In this document: one piece after another, positions 49,701 to 60,918 of the stretch
How positions within the stretch are numbered: position 1 is the stretch's first letter
Layout: every line of letters begins with the position of its first letter
Assembly (NCBI RefSeq): GCF_019925205.1
Contig: NC_083565.1
Coordinates: 2,213,001 to 2,277,000 of the forward strand
Reading direction: 5' to 3'
DNA from: Metopolophium dirhodum
Lineage: Eukaryota; Arthropoda; Insecta; Hemiptera; Aphididae
DNA length: 64,000 nucleotides
Position numbers and translations under genes: made by a program
Notes under the pieces: generated by a model
Seen by the model: the letters and a program-made list of their open reading frames with translations, nothing else
The model's database searches: none
Told to the model about the DNA's origin: nothing

Positions 49701-50768
49701 ATACTTCGCAACTTTTCCCCAGGTTAGATTAACATAATAAGGATAACATAATATTATGAAATAATTTTTAGCTTATTTAATGTAGAGAATATACTATTAC
49801 TTATTTGTGTACCTAACAATAATAATATTAAACACTGCAGCAGGATAATGCAATTTTATCCTTATCTTTGGCTGTGTTAAAGACTGCCTTTGAATGTGAG
49901 TACGTTTCATTGTGTATAATTTGTTATTGAATTAGTGTAGGTATTGATTATTGAATATAATATTTTATGTAATAGCTGGTATCATTTGTTACAAAATATT
50001 TATTTTTCCAATTTTTTACATACCTACCTGACTAATTGTCCATTACAAATGGCGTTCTGATTTTTTTTTTTAAGGGAAGCGTACGAACTTTTTTCCAGCC
50101 CCCGAGGTTTCGTAATTTTGCGGTTAAACCACCTGTGATCTGTATCGCTCCAAAAGTATATTTCTTTCACCTCTACCGCGGTCTTATGTTATAAGGTTTT
50201 TTTATGTTATTATTATTTGTGTTATAGATTTATATACATGTTAATTATTTATCTATATTATTACTTGAATGTACTAGATTTTGTATAGGATGACTTCAGT
50301 GTCGTATAAGTTTCCACACCACCTATGCTAAACAACATTATTTCCATGTTGTTTTAAAGCATGAGGTATTATACGTAGCGCGTTTTTTTTATTGTGGTAT
50401 CCCCTGTAGGCCTAATCCACATCGTAAGCGAGAATACGCGAACGCCGGTCGACTTCAATAATATTGTAATTTACATAGATCGGTGCAGCGAAGATTGCAC
50501 TTCTCCCGTACAACATAAATATAAAAATAATATTCGTTTTATAATTCAATAAAACATATTTTAATATAAATAAATAAATATCGAATTTGACGTTTTATAG
50601 GTTTTAATTTTGTCGCAGCACAGCATTCGCACATTTTCGGCTTACTAGCGTTGATTTTTAGTATGGGTTTCACGAAAGGCGAAATAGGCTGCTGGCGCTG
50701 AGGGATTCGTATTTGTCAAATAGTATTATAAGTCCAAGAAGAGTAAAAATGGGTTAAAATATTGTGGG
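46719..50768. other. Intergenic DNA downstream of gooseberry
   Basis: A GC-rich patch (46820-47130) follows the gene, then AT-rich DNA with one strong inverted-repeat pair (47874-48217) and a short tandem duplication GGCGCAACTA x2 (49519-49538). Open frames such as 46733-47032, 48504-48872 and 49317-49529 lack recognisable motifs. Confidence 0.4.
47874..48217. mobile_element. Possible MITE bounded by a near-perfect 26-bp inverted repeat
   Basis: AGATAATATAAGAATGGATA at 47874, continuing GGACAT, is matched by the reverse complement of 48192-48217 with one mismatch. Such an AT-rich pair at 344 bp spacing is unlikely by chance. The interior has no coding sequence and no target duplication is obvious, so the class is unknown. 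Confidence 0.55.
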
Positions 50769-51143
50769 TGCCTATTCGGGTTTCATATTAGAAACCGGGT
50801 AAAAATTGTTGTGGGTTTCGGGTTTCGTATTAGAAACCGGGTAAAAAACAGGTCGTGGGTTTTAGGTTTTGCGTTCAAAACCGGATGCAATATTGTTTGC
50901 GGGTTTCGCGTCCGAAACCGGGTACAATTTTTGGGGAGTTACGGGTATAAGGTACAAATAAGGGTAAATTCTACGCGAGTTTTGGGCTTTGCGTTAAAAA
51001 CTGGGTGAAATTGTTCGGGGGTTTCGCGTCCGAAACCGGGTACAATATTGTTTTGCGGGTTACGGGTATAAGAGTGGGTAAATTTACTAGTGGGTTATGA
51101 GTTTTGCGTTCAAAACCGGGTAAAATGTTTTGCGGGATACCCG
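50769..51143. repeat. Degenerate tandem array of hairpin-forming GGGTTTCG..CGAAACC units
   Basis: About eight units of 40-60 bp share the core (GC)GGGTTTCGxxxxCGAAACCGGGTAxAATTG. The core is self-complementary: GGTTTCG-CGTC-CGAAACC in some units, GGTTTTG-CGTT-CAAAACC or GGTTTC-GTATTA-GAAACC in others. The intact and degenerate units alternate with GGGTTACGGGTATAAG-like segments. The 65-codon frame across it is a by-product. Confidence 0.8.
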
Positions 51144-54100
51144 TTTTTACTCTCTGATTTTATAATATCCATGAGACGGGGCTCGGAATAATTAATTACT
51201 CTAACTTATATACCACTACTTAGGTGTATAAATTAAAATAATTTATGTATAATTATAGTTGGGTATAATAATAACAGTAGTTTTAAATTATTTAAAGGAT
51301 GATTTCCCCTGAGACTTATTTAAAATTCAACACTGTCCTAATATTATAACTATATCTAAATTATTATTATTATTATGTTTATTATATACCACTCACTATT
51401 CCTATCGGATCTCTCTATTCAACCTGTCATAAATTTCGCGAAACTCATTCATAAACATTTTTTTACGGTCCTGGAAAAGTGTTTATTTTGTGTGTCATTA
51501 TGGCCAGCGATAGTATGTGATGTGTTTAGTGTTGGGACGACAATATTAAATAAATACATTTTATAAAATACATAGAATAATCTTACTTGGTTTAGGCATC
51601 TAAAACTTAGCTATAGCTGCGTCGACCAAAACTTATATCAAAATAATGCATTACTGTAACTTGCAGGACTCGATAACTTTTCAATATAGCTTGACGGTGT
51701 TGAAACCTTGTAGCTGCATAAAACTATTTCATATCTGTGCTCTGCAGAAAGATATAATTCTTCGATAATAATTTGCATTCGTTGTTGATGTGTGCATCTA
51801 TAAATCTAAAAAGTTTAATGGTTTTATGTTGAAAATAAAAATAATTATACTTTACAAATGAAAAGAAACTTAAGAAAATTAAATAGAATATATGAAAACT
51901 TTTAGAAAATAAAAATTAGAACAGTAATCGGAAAAATATAAATATTATTCACAAAAGTAAAAACTGATGTACCTATAATAACATTAATAAGAAAATTAAT
52001 AACCAGGTAACGTACAATTTAGCCAGCATATCTATTATTTATTATAATATTAAATATCAATAACTTGTTTATGTACGTTTATTTATATTGTGTTTGTGGC
52101 CAACACACGTAGATAATATACGTAAATAAATACCAAGTAAGTATAATATTATCTAATCTAAGCTTGTCCTTAGAAAACTAGGCCTCAGGCCAAATAAAAA
52201 ACAATGGGTCCTAAAATGTTAGATTGATTTAGTTTGGACTCAGGGCCCCCTACTCCCCCTCCCCTATTAACGTCCATAGTAAATGTACCTATTATTAAAA
52301 AAAAATTTCTATCAAGACATTTTAACGATCAAATAGTCTTCCTGTTGAAAGATATTATATTTCTAGTTAAAACAGCCAGATTTAAAAAGTACTTACTCAA
52401 TTGAATACAAATAATTGTAATGGCATTATTGATTTAGGTACAATTGAGAGAGGAGAGGTGGACCACGTTGTATAGAAGTCTGAACTAGCAATAATTTAAA
52501 TAAATACAATATAGGTACTTAATAAATTAATCATGTTATAACAGTAGGGACACTTATGTTACTGTTTCACTAATATTAAAAATGTAGTAGGTACATAAAT
52601 AAACATTTGAAATTATTTTTAAAGATATTCAGTGTTAAGGGTCTAGGAATTCTTTACGATTTGTGCACCCCTAAAAATATTGGTCTTGTTGCCCTTATGA
52701 TAGGTTCTTATAGTATGTACGCCTTGCATTTGGGTGACAATGTAAATTATCTCAATAAGTAAACGGTCAATAGGCCATTGCTATTACATTGGGGGAATGT
52801 AAATTCCGTGTAGGAACTATTACTAAACCCCTAATACTGTACGTTTATTAGAAGGTTAACTCGGTAATTGGGCCACTGCAAACATATTATATACATAATA
52901 ATATAATGTTATATTGATATATTTTGTCAAATTTGACGATCATATTTTTTACATTTATTATAAATTATATATTTTGTAACGTTGGAATATTTTCTCCACA
53001 CAATAATAGTTATTAGTATATCGACAGTAAATTCTGTCATACTGACAAATCTATAACTCAACTGCAAATTCCGTCGAATCTTTCCATTCAAAAATAGTTC
53101 CTATAATATGTACCTATATCTATACATTTCAATATTCATGATTATTTTTTTTTGTACTTTTTTATGTATAGAAAAATTCATTAAAATGCAAAACGTGAGT
53201 ACACTATGTAGGCCAGTAGTGCTAGCCATAACAGACTTATTTTTATTTTTTAAAAAAGTATGAAAAACATAAGTTTTTAAAAATGCTCATAATTCACTTA
53301 ATTAAAATATTGTAAGAAACCAACAAGATAACACAGATAATTTGTTTCTTAAAAGTTTGATAATAGGTCAATGCACTCTAATATCAAAACTGACAGCACC
53401 CTATTGAAACTACCGAACGAAAATTTGCTATGTCGTACGTGTGTGAGACGGAGACAACAGATGCGGGTGCGACGTCCTCTGTAGCTCAGTGTACCGTATT
53501 AGGGGGGCTGAGTCCACCCTTGCGCCTACGCCCCCCTTCCGCACACACTATGACCCCCAGATAAATACAATCGCGGAGGAATGAAAAATGTTTGGTAAAA
53601 ACTAACACACGATTCGGGATGGCACGGTGCTCCAGCTAGCTGCAGAAGTCTTACCCCCCATCACGTTGCCCGCTGTTCATTATACCTGCTGCAGTGCACC
53701 ATACCACATGCGAGCGCGTGAAATCGCGTCCGCGGCGACGGCAAAATTACAGGGGGGGGGGGGTGGAAACTTTTTTTTGTCAGTTATTCCCCAAAACGTT
53801 TTCCCAACTACGATGCACAGTTGTACGGCGAGCACGTACGCAGCGCGATATCTGTTATTCCGTCGCTGCGTCGTTTTCGGAAACGGGTTGACACGCGTAT
53901 CTCCCCTCACGTCGCGTTATACATAATTTAATGGAATATTATTTTACTGTTCGTATATTATTGTCTTAAAAAGACACTATATCGCGCCCCCCCGACATAT
54001 GACGTGTTTGACTGCGCACACAGTATTGTTCCGCCGTCTGTATAGTATATTATGTACATTGCCCGTCGACGATTTTTATTGTTTCCGAACGTAATCGATT

Positions 54101-56936
54101 CCGGCCGTAACGACTTTTACTTTTTTTTGTTGTTCAAGTCAGCCCACCCCGTGGACAAGCATAGCGGCGGCGGTCAACTCGATCACGGGAGCGCGGGCAA
54201 TAGCGTCCGTATTATTATTATTATTATTATTGTTATTAGTTATTAGTCATTATGTACAACGAAACGTATGTAGGTATAGGTATTATAACAACACGCAGTG
54301 TTGTTGCCGAACGTTCAGACGTCAACGTTGATGAATTTATGGGTTTATGGAAAAAAAAAAAAGGGAGAAAATAATACATATAATAAGCCTTCGAAGTGAT
54401 GTAAGTAGCCTTTGTTGTGCGTGCGCGCGCGATGTTAATGCGGTCGGCGCGTTAAACAAAAAAAAAAAACCACATGCCGCTTTGTAAAATTATTTGTATT
54501 AAAAAACGTATTTCTTCTTTCTTGTTTTTTTTTTTTTTTTGTTCGCACACAATGGTCGTCCGCCATATGTGTCACCCGGACACCCACAACGGCCGCGGTT
54601 TGCTGCGGGATTTACAGACGAAAAAAAGAATAATATGTACGCGCATGAGAAAAAAAACTTGAAAATATTCCCGTGCAACAGGTCACGGGGTGCCTGCCGC
54701 GCCAATATGATATTTTGAGACACTCGTAAAAAAAAAAAAAGCGCGTTGGATGGTGCGTTTTATTCCACCCTCAGCTTACCTGGCTCAAACGGACGACGTT
54801 TCGATTTCGACGCGATATATTATGTTATTGTCATTATTAGTTTCACTCGTTGTCTACTACTAGATAAGAAGTGTATTAGCTGGGCTATTATCGGTGGTGG
54901 GGGGATTTTTGGAGTTTAGCTCCACTCCAGTAATTTCAATAGCCTACTCTCAAATGCAATAACAATGTGAACCATGTTAATATACTATATTATAGTATAT
55001 CCGGATGTGGGACATCAATTTAATTTTGAATAACGTTAACCTACTCCAATCACCCCAGCACGGAAAAAAATCAACCAAATTTCCACTTATAGTAAGATGT
55101 AGTGCAAGTTCTATTTTGGAATGTCCACTATGCGACTACGCATACCATTATAATTATTGTAGGTACTGTTATTACTGTATAATGTTTAAGACGTGTTGGG
55201 CAATATAGAAACTCAATGATTAGGTTAGGATTTAAGCTAATAAAAATATAACACTTACCTATAAATTGAAATTGATACATTTCATTGAATTTGTCAATAT
55301 ATTAATAAGGATTAGTATGATGACGTTATATTGATGTTAAAATAATTATAATTTGACCTTGAAAAAAACTATAAATGGTGAAATCAATCATACTCTATTT
55401 GTTTAGCTTTATGTTTATTAGTTATTAGTTATTACTTATACAATACACTTAAACCATTATCCATTATTATTATATAAGCCTATTATATTATAGGTAGACC
55501 CGTACTGACAAATTCAATGAATATAGCTACATAATGTTTAATGAATAAATTCATAAATTTTAAATTATAGTTAATAATACAATCTTTAATAAATCATAAA
55601 CTTTAATCATCGGTTAATCATAGTTTTCCCTGCAACATTGTGGTACTTATATATATTATAGCTGTGTCAGCACTCCACCGATGAGTGTTATTATAATTTA
55701 ATATACCGTCGTTTTCGAACGTAATAATAAGCGAAAATAATTGTTTGGCTGCGCAGTCTATTAAGTATTATTGGTTGGATATGTTTTTAATGTTTTAAAA
55801 TTCCCTGTAAATCCGTTATAACATTGTATACTTTTTAATATAATATATAATCGATTACTTTCATGGACTATAATAATGGTTAAATAAAATTGTTCGTATG
55901 AAAAATTTAGTTTTATTCCTATTAAAAACAGGAGATTAAAATATACAAAAAGAACCTTTTAAACGCGCGCGGCAACGAATTCCGTTCGGAATCTGATCAT
56001 CATTAAAAGTATAGGTAATATATTACGGTTATTTGTTTAACTATAACTTTTAGTATGCACACATCGGTCTACCCGTCGGTCTATAGGCACTCTAGGCCCA
56101 TGTTTCGTATTCAAATGTTACTACTCCGCTGCAACACACGTCATATTTATAACGATATTATACGTATGGGGTTTCGGTTGTCCCGAATTAGTGTTTGGTT
56201 ATTCAAAATTATAATATATATAGATACAAATGGCCGCGAGGCAAACGGACCGTATTTACGCAGTGTTACAGACTTACAGCAGTGTACATAAGTGTGTAAC
56301 AGTTACACGTCAAACATAAAACTGGTAGGCGTAAATAGCGTTTCAAATTCGACGGGGAGAGGAAGCTCGAGTTCAGTACGATATAATATTATTATTACAT
56401 ACTATCATAATAATATTATATAGAAGTACCTATAACGAGGAGGAGTTATTTATTCGCGTGAAAACTATTTTGTTTTATGTCACGAAAACTATTTCATAAT
56501 ATTTCGATTGGGTACCTACCGAATTTCGCACTCAGATTCGGATCAATACCTATAATATTATATCTTTGAAGTATACCTACATTTTTTTTTATGCAACATT
56601 TCAATAAAATGTTTTTTTTGCCCTTGTGGCACCTACTGAACTGTTTGTACATTGCTTGACCCCCATGCAGCATCGTTGATTGTACAAAAAACACCTTGTG
56701 AAAATATACAAGATAAGGGATATTGCGGTGCGGGGTGGGCTGGAGTCCAAACTCAGCGTTTCGGTCGCCCTAGGAGCCAGACATTCGATTCGTAGCTGTC
56801 GATGTTGGCCCTCTTTGCTCGAAGTTGGTGACCGCTCACGCAATAAGATGATGGCCATCGAGAGAGGACGTTATAATATTATATAGACACATAGGTTATA
56901 TCTCATAATAATTTAATATTTTATAAGTTATAACAA
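51144..56936. other. Intergenic DNA, no supported gene
   Basis: AT-rich until about 53390, then a GC-richer region (53390-54800) with homopolymer runs: G11 at 53752-53762 and T/A runs near 54350, 54457 and 54525. The 53430-53600 stretch (GACGGAGACAACAGATGCGG and following) looks like part of a dispersed repeat; a weakly similar AGGCGGAAACAAAACTTGCG occurs at 45740-45759. Open frames here have no recognisable domain. Confidence 0.4.
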
Positions 56937-57090
56937 ATGATACAAGAAAATAATACAAAGCAGAGACTCGTGTGGCGCTCCCGTGTCGATTTTTTGTACT
57001 GCTCTAGAAGAGAATGGATGGAAAACGGATCGGATCGCGGCGGCAGATCGCGACGGCACTTCTTATCACTTTTAACGAATTTTTTTCAAA

Positions 57091-57474
57091 ATGTTCAAGA
57101 TTTCTTCAGATTTTTCGTCTTTACCCCGTCTGAGGACATTCCGCGTCCCCACTCGGACCTTATTCGCGTTCCCGGCCAAATGTAAAGGCCGCGCGCGGTC
57201 GTACTTTCTTCCCGGCGGGCCCGCCGCGGCGGAGATAACGTGCAAACCGTTCTCTTACGACGATAATTACTGGGATTCGTTGTGCATTGATTACGTGTTG
57301 AAATCGATAACGGACTCGATTTCCACCGTGGACCCGCGGTCGGAGGATCATCCCACCACCTGTGGAAACCTACATCGGATAGATTTCAAGCTGGGTCACA
57401 ATACACACATACCCAATACGTGGGTAATAGAAAATATTATATGGAATAATTGGATGCTGTTTAATGCACGCTGA
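57091..57474 (+). other. Open frame of 127 codons in a GC-rich island, status uncertain
   Basis: A frame with ordinary amino-acid composition (for example YDDNYWDSLCIDYVLKSITD near its middle) lies in a GC-rich island, 57000-57560. It resembles no family I know and has no clear exon boundaries. It could be a real single-exon gene, an exon of an unseen gene, or a compositional frame, which is my leaning. Confidence 0.2.
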
Positions 57475-59122
57475 CCAGAACGAGTGCGTTGCACTCTATA
57501 GTCCACGGCCCAAGGAGTGCGACAATAGGACGCCAGTGCTCAGTGTGATTGTGTATCGCGTGTGTACATTTCGAGTATTACTATAATTGTCAGCATCACG
57601 CCCCTATTCGCCAACATTTCCCACCCCGTTCAAACAATTTGCGATTGAATTCCTGCAGCCCTCGTCTTGTGATTTTCAAACAACGCACTCCGACAGTGAC
57701 GGGGTGCTCGATAATGACGACTACAAATGGAATGCATATTATAATATGATAGGTATTATCATTGATTATAAATACTAGTATTTGTGCTGAGTGTTTAAAT
57801 GTGCTGTAATTCTGTGGGCCGAATGCCAGATATACAGGGTGGTTAAAGGCCCCCGTCCTATTTTTCCTAATTTCATGCTATTTTCGATTAAAATATAACG
57901 ATATAAGCGCTGTTGGAGACATATGGATCGATTTGACGTAGTTTATATTTTATAATGATGATGTATTAGGAGGTACCTTATTAGATATAATATTGTCTAT
58001 CCTAATAACATTGTAACCGAAGATAATAATGATACGTACACTAACCTAATAGTCATAATAAAATATAATCTCTTTTATTTTGTATTAATTTAATTTTAAA
58101 TAACTCAACAGCAATGGCCATTGGGAGGGACTTACATTTTATATTTATTTATAAATACGAATAACATAAAAATTGAAATACGGTTCACAAAAATTACAAT
58201 ACATAAAAAGTTCAAATACCTAAACTAATGTATGTTAAGAAAATGTATGGGAATGATTAATTTGATTGAGTCATGGTCCTGATTGAGCAATTTGGCCATT
58301 GATTCTGGAAGTTAAGAATTTCCTTTTTCCCGGACTTATGACTTATATGTACACTATTCAGTGAAAATAATATAGGTTATGATATTTTATGATATTGATA
58401 TGAATTCTACTGGAGATGATATTATATATATTATTTATAGCCTGATATTGGTTATTTTTCATTAATATGAAATAATATAATATTATGTTACATTACTATG
58501 ATCGAATAAAAATACAATCATTATTTTTTAATTATAACGTAATTAAACGTTTACATTTATTTGTTATTTCATAATATTATTTAGGTATACACATATATCT
58601 ATATCTACATTATGTAAATAGAGTAGGCTTAATTTTTCCTTTATTTTTAATAAATATAAGTAAACAAAAAATACATAATAATCAACCTTCTACTGTGAAT
58701 AAGTAACTTACTCAGAAATGAAGACTAATATTCCTTTTTTACTGTATAACAATGATTAATTTTTAATTATTTAAAGAAACCAATACATTTTAATGAACAA
58801 GTGTTTTTGGATAACAATTTTATTTAATTTCAATAAAGTCATAACTCATAAAGTCATAACTCATAAGCAATATTATTTATACAAAAAGAAGTTTGAACCA
58901 AAACGGTTTATACAAATATTTATTGCAATAACTAATACGAATAACAATAAACCATACTAAAATAGGAGAATACGAAAATAAACTTACAACTTTTAAATTG
59001 TTAGACAATTATGTCCAAACCTACAAACAAGATAAAATCATATATTATAATATAATAATATAATTCTATTAGCAATTAGCCGAGTACATTTAAGACTGAT
59101 GAAAGAAGGGAGGATAAGGGGA
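57475..59122. other. Intergenic AT-rich DNA
   Basis: A CAGGGTGGTTAAAGGC motif at about 57835 resembles the end of a Tc1/mariner-like element but no partner end was found. A 17-bp unit TAAAGTCATAACTCATA is duplicated in tandem near 58836-58870. Nothing else was recognised. Confidence 0.4.
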
Positions 59123-59344
59123 CTAAATAGTGAGTTTAGATTTGATATAAAACTTGAGAGAGTGTCGGCGATTTTGAGTTCGAGATTTTTTATGATTTTT
59201 GGTGGCTTCAGCGTAAGATTTGGTTTTTTGATAGGTGTTGGAAATAGAGCTCTTGGCTGAATGGACTGATGGGATGGTTTTTTTGAAAGCAGCTTTGTAA
59301 ACTGGGCATCCTTTAAAGTTAACAGTATGTTTCTTAATGCAAGT
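59123..59344 (-). pseudogene. Non-LTR retrotransposon ORF1 (gag-like) fragment
   Basis: On the minus strand a start-less frame of about 73 codons reads TCIKKHTVNFKGCPVYKAAF, then KKTIPSVHSAKSSISNTYQK and TKSYAEATKN, ending at a stop at 59123-59125. KHTVNFKGCPVYK followed by SYAEAT is the stretch just after the zinc knuckles in the ORF1 (gag-like) protein of jockey-type LINEs common in aphids and other insects. The knuckles themselves and ORF2 are absent, so this is a short relic. Confidence 0.72.
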
Positions 59345-60744
59345 TTAATAATTAATTATACAATAAAAGTTAAAAATTGTATTAAAAATAAAAATAATAA
59401 TACTCAAATATTAGTTATAATTATTGATGTATAAATATTAAATAATTGTTATTCATCTTTAAATGCAGTAAGAACTATTTAACAATAAAATAATATAAAA
59501 TTTAACTTTAACTACATAACCAAAAAAATAAATTTTCTTAAGTTTTAGTTTTAACTTTAAACATCGGTAAATATAAATATATTATATAATGTTCTCAAAA
59601 CAGCACTATTATATGCAATTTGAAATAACTGCAGCTATCTGTAAATCTGGTATGATTATTTTTAGTTTCGTATAATATACAATAATATATTAGTATACTA
59701 TACTATTAAAAACTTGTCGAATAGACATTATTTTTTTTTGTGTTCTAAACCTTACAATTTACTAACCTAACCGTACGATTACTAAAATTTTGCAGTACTC
59801 TTAATCATTATAGTGACTCATTGTCCAGTATCTAAAAAAAATCATAATAATAATCATTGGTAGACAATATTCATGGTATAAAATACAATTAGTTTTTTCC
59901 CTCCATGTTTAGTTTAATAATTGTTATTCGAGTGCTTAAATTTGTACACTTCTATGGGAGGTTGCCTCAAAGCCCCTCTGGATAAGACTGCATCTGGTGA
60001 TAAATTATAACCGTAAACGAAAGCGTGTATAATCAGGTATTTTTATAATAAGCGAATATTTTGCAATGATGGGGTTGCGTCTCTGATTATGACACAATAT
60101 GTATACTCTGATTTTCAGTGCCTAAGCGGGAGTTGCCGAAATTCAATAGTTTAAAAACTATAAGTTTAAACATGTAAATTGTTAATACTTACTATATAGA
60201 ACTTAAAATACGTCATGAATTTGGACATAACATAATATGTTACATTACATATATTTTATTTAAATATTTTAGAAAATACTTTTTTGAAGAAATATATTTT
60301 TGTGAGTTTCTAACAATGATATAGATACATTTCCTTTACATGCCTACCAAGGTGCACATAGATGCGTAGAAAACGGACTCTCGCAAAAATGCTCGAAAAG
60401 GTGTATATTATTTTCGTTTTTTATACTTTTATTTATTGTAATATAGGTATCTGTGCGGAATGTGAGCGGTAGTCGTTCGCCCACCCGCAGACAGTTGTAC
60501 GAAACAACAAACAAGAAGATAGTCTCCGATGTGATTTTTCCGATATTTCGTTTGCGGCCTACTACCGTTGACGCTACACCGATAACGTTTCGGCGTTGAA
60601 CCCATCGTATATTATTATTAAATCATATCGAAATAAAAAAAAAAAAAACGTCGACAATAACATCATCGAAAAACGTAAATATTTCTTCGAAAATCCCAAT
60701 ACCGATTAGGTACCTATACTATTTACAAATCTCGAGGTGGTGGC
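59345..60744. other. Intergenic AT-rich DNA; possible leader of the 60745 ORF at its end
   Basis: AT-rich and unrecognised up to about 60440. The last 300 bp (60450-60650) are GC-richer and could be a promoter or 5' untranslated region for the small ORF that follows; this rests only on composition and position. Confidence 0.35.
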
Positions 60745-60918
60745 ATGGGAAACGCTCTTAGCCCGGAGCGGGCGGACGACGAATACTACTACGACGAAGA
60801 CGACGACAGCGGCGGCGATGACGTGGAAACGTTACAAGACGAAAAGGCGGCGATTTTCGATGATTACAGGGGAAAACAATATCGCAGACAACGTACACGC
60901 CGTCGTGTAGTATTATAG
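60745..60918 (+). CDS. Candidate small gene or first exon: 57-residue acidic protein with myristoylation-type start
   Basis: ATG at 60745 (context GGTGGC) opens a 58-codon frame ending with TAG at 60916-60918. The protein starts MGNALSPERADDEYYYDEDD, an N-myristoylation-like MGNxxS start, followed by a very acidic stretch (DDDSGGDDVE) and a basic tail (GKQYRRQRTRRRVV). Codon use is GC-rich like the gooseberry exons, and the frame sits in a GC-rich island, both unlike surrounding DNA. I recognise no family. It may be a first coding exon, if a donor before the stop is used, or a stand-alone small protein, or chance. Confidence 0.35.
   Translation: MGNALSPERADDEYYYDEDDDSGGDDVETLQDEKAAIFDDYRGKQYRRQRTRRRVVL

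Noticed and set aside
53480..53510. TGTAGCTCAGTG, tRNA-like start
   Set aside because: No matching T-arm or acceptor stem at tRNA distance.
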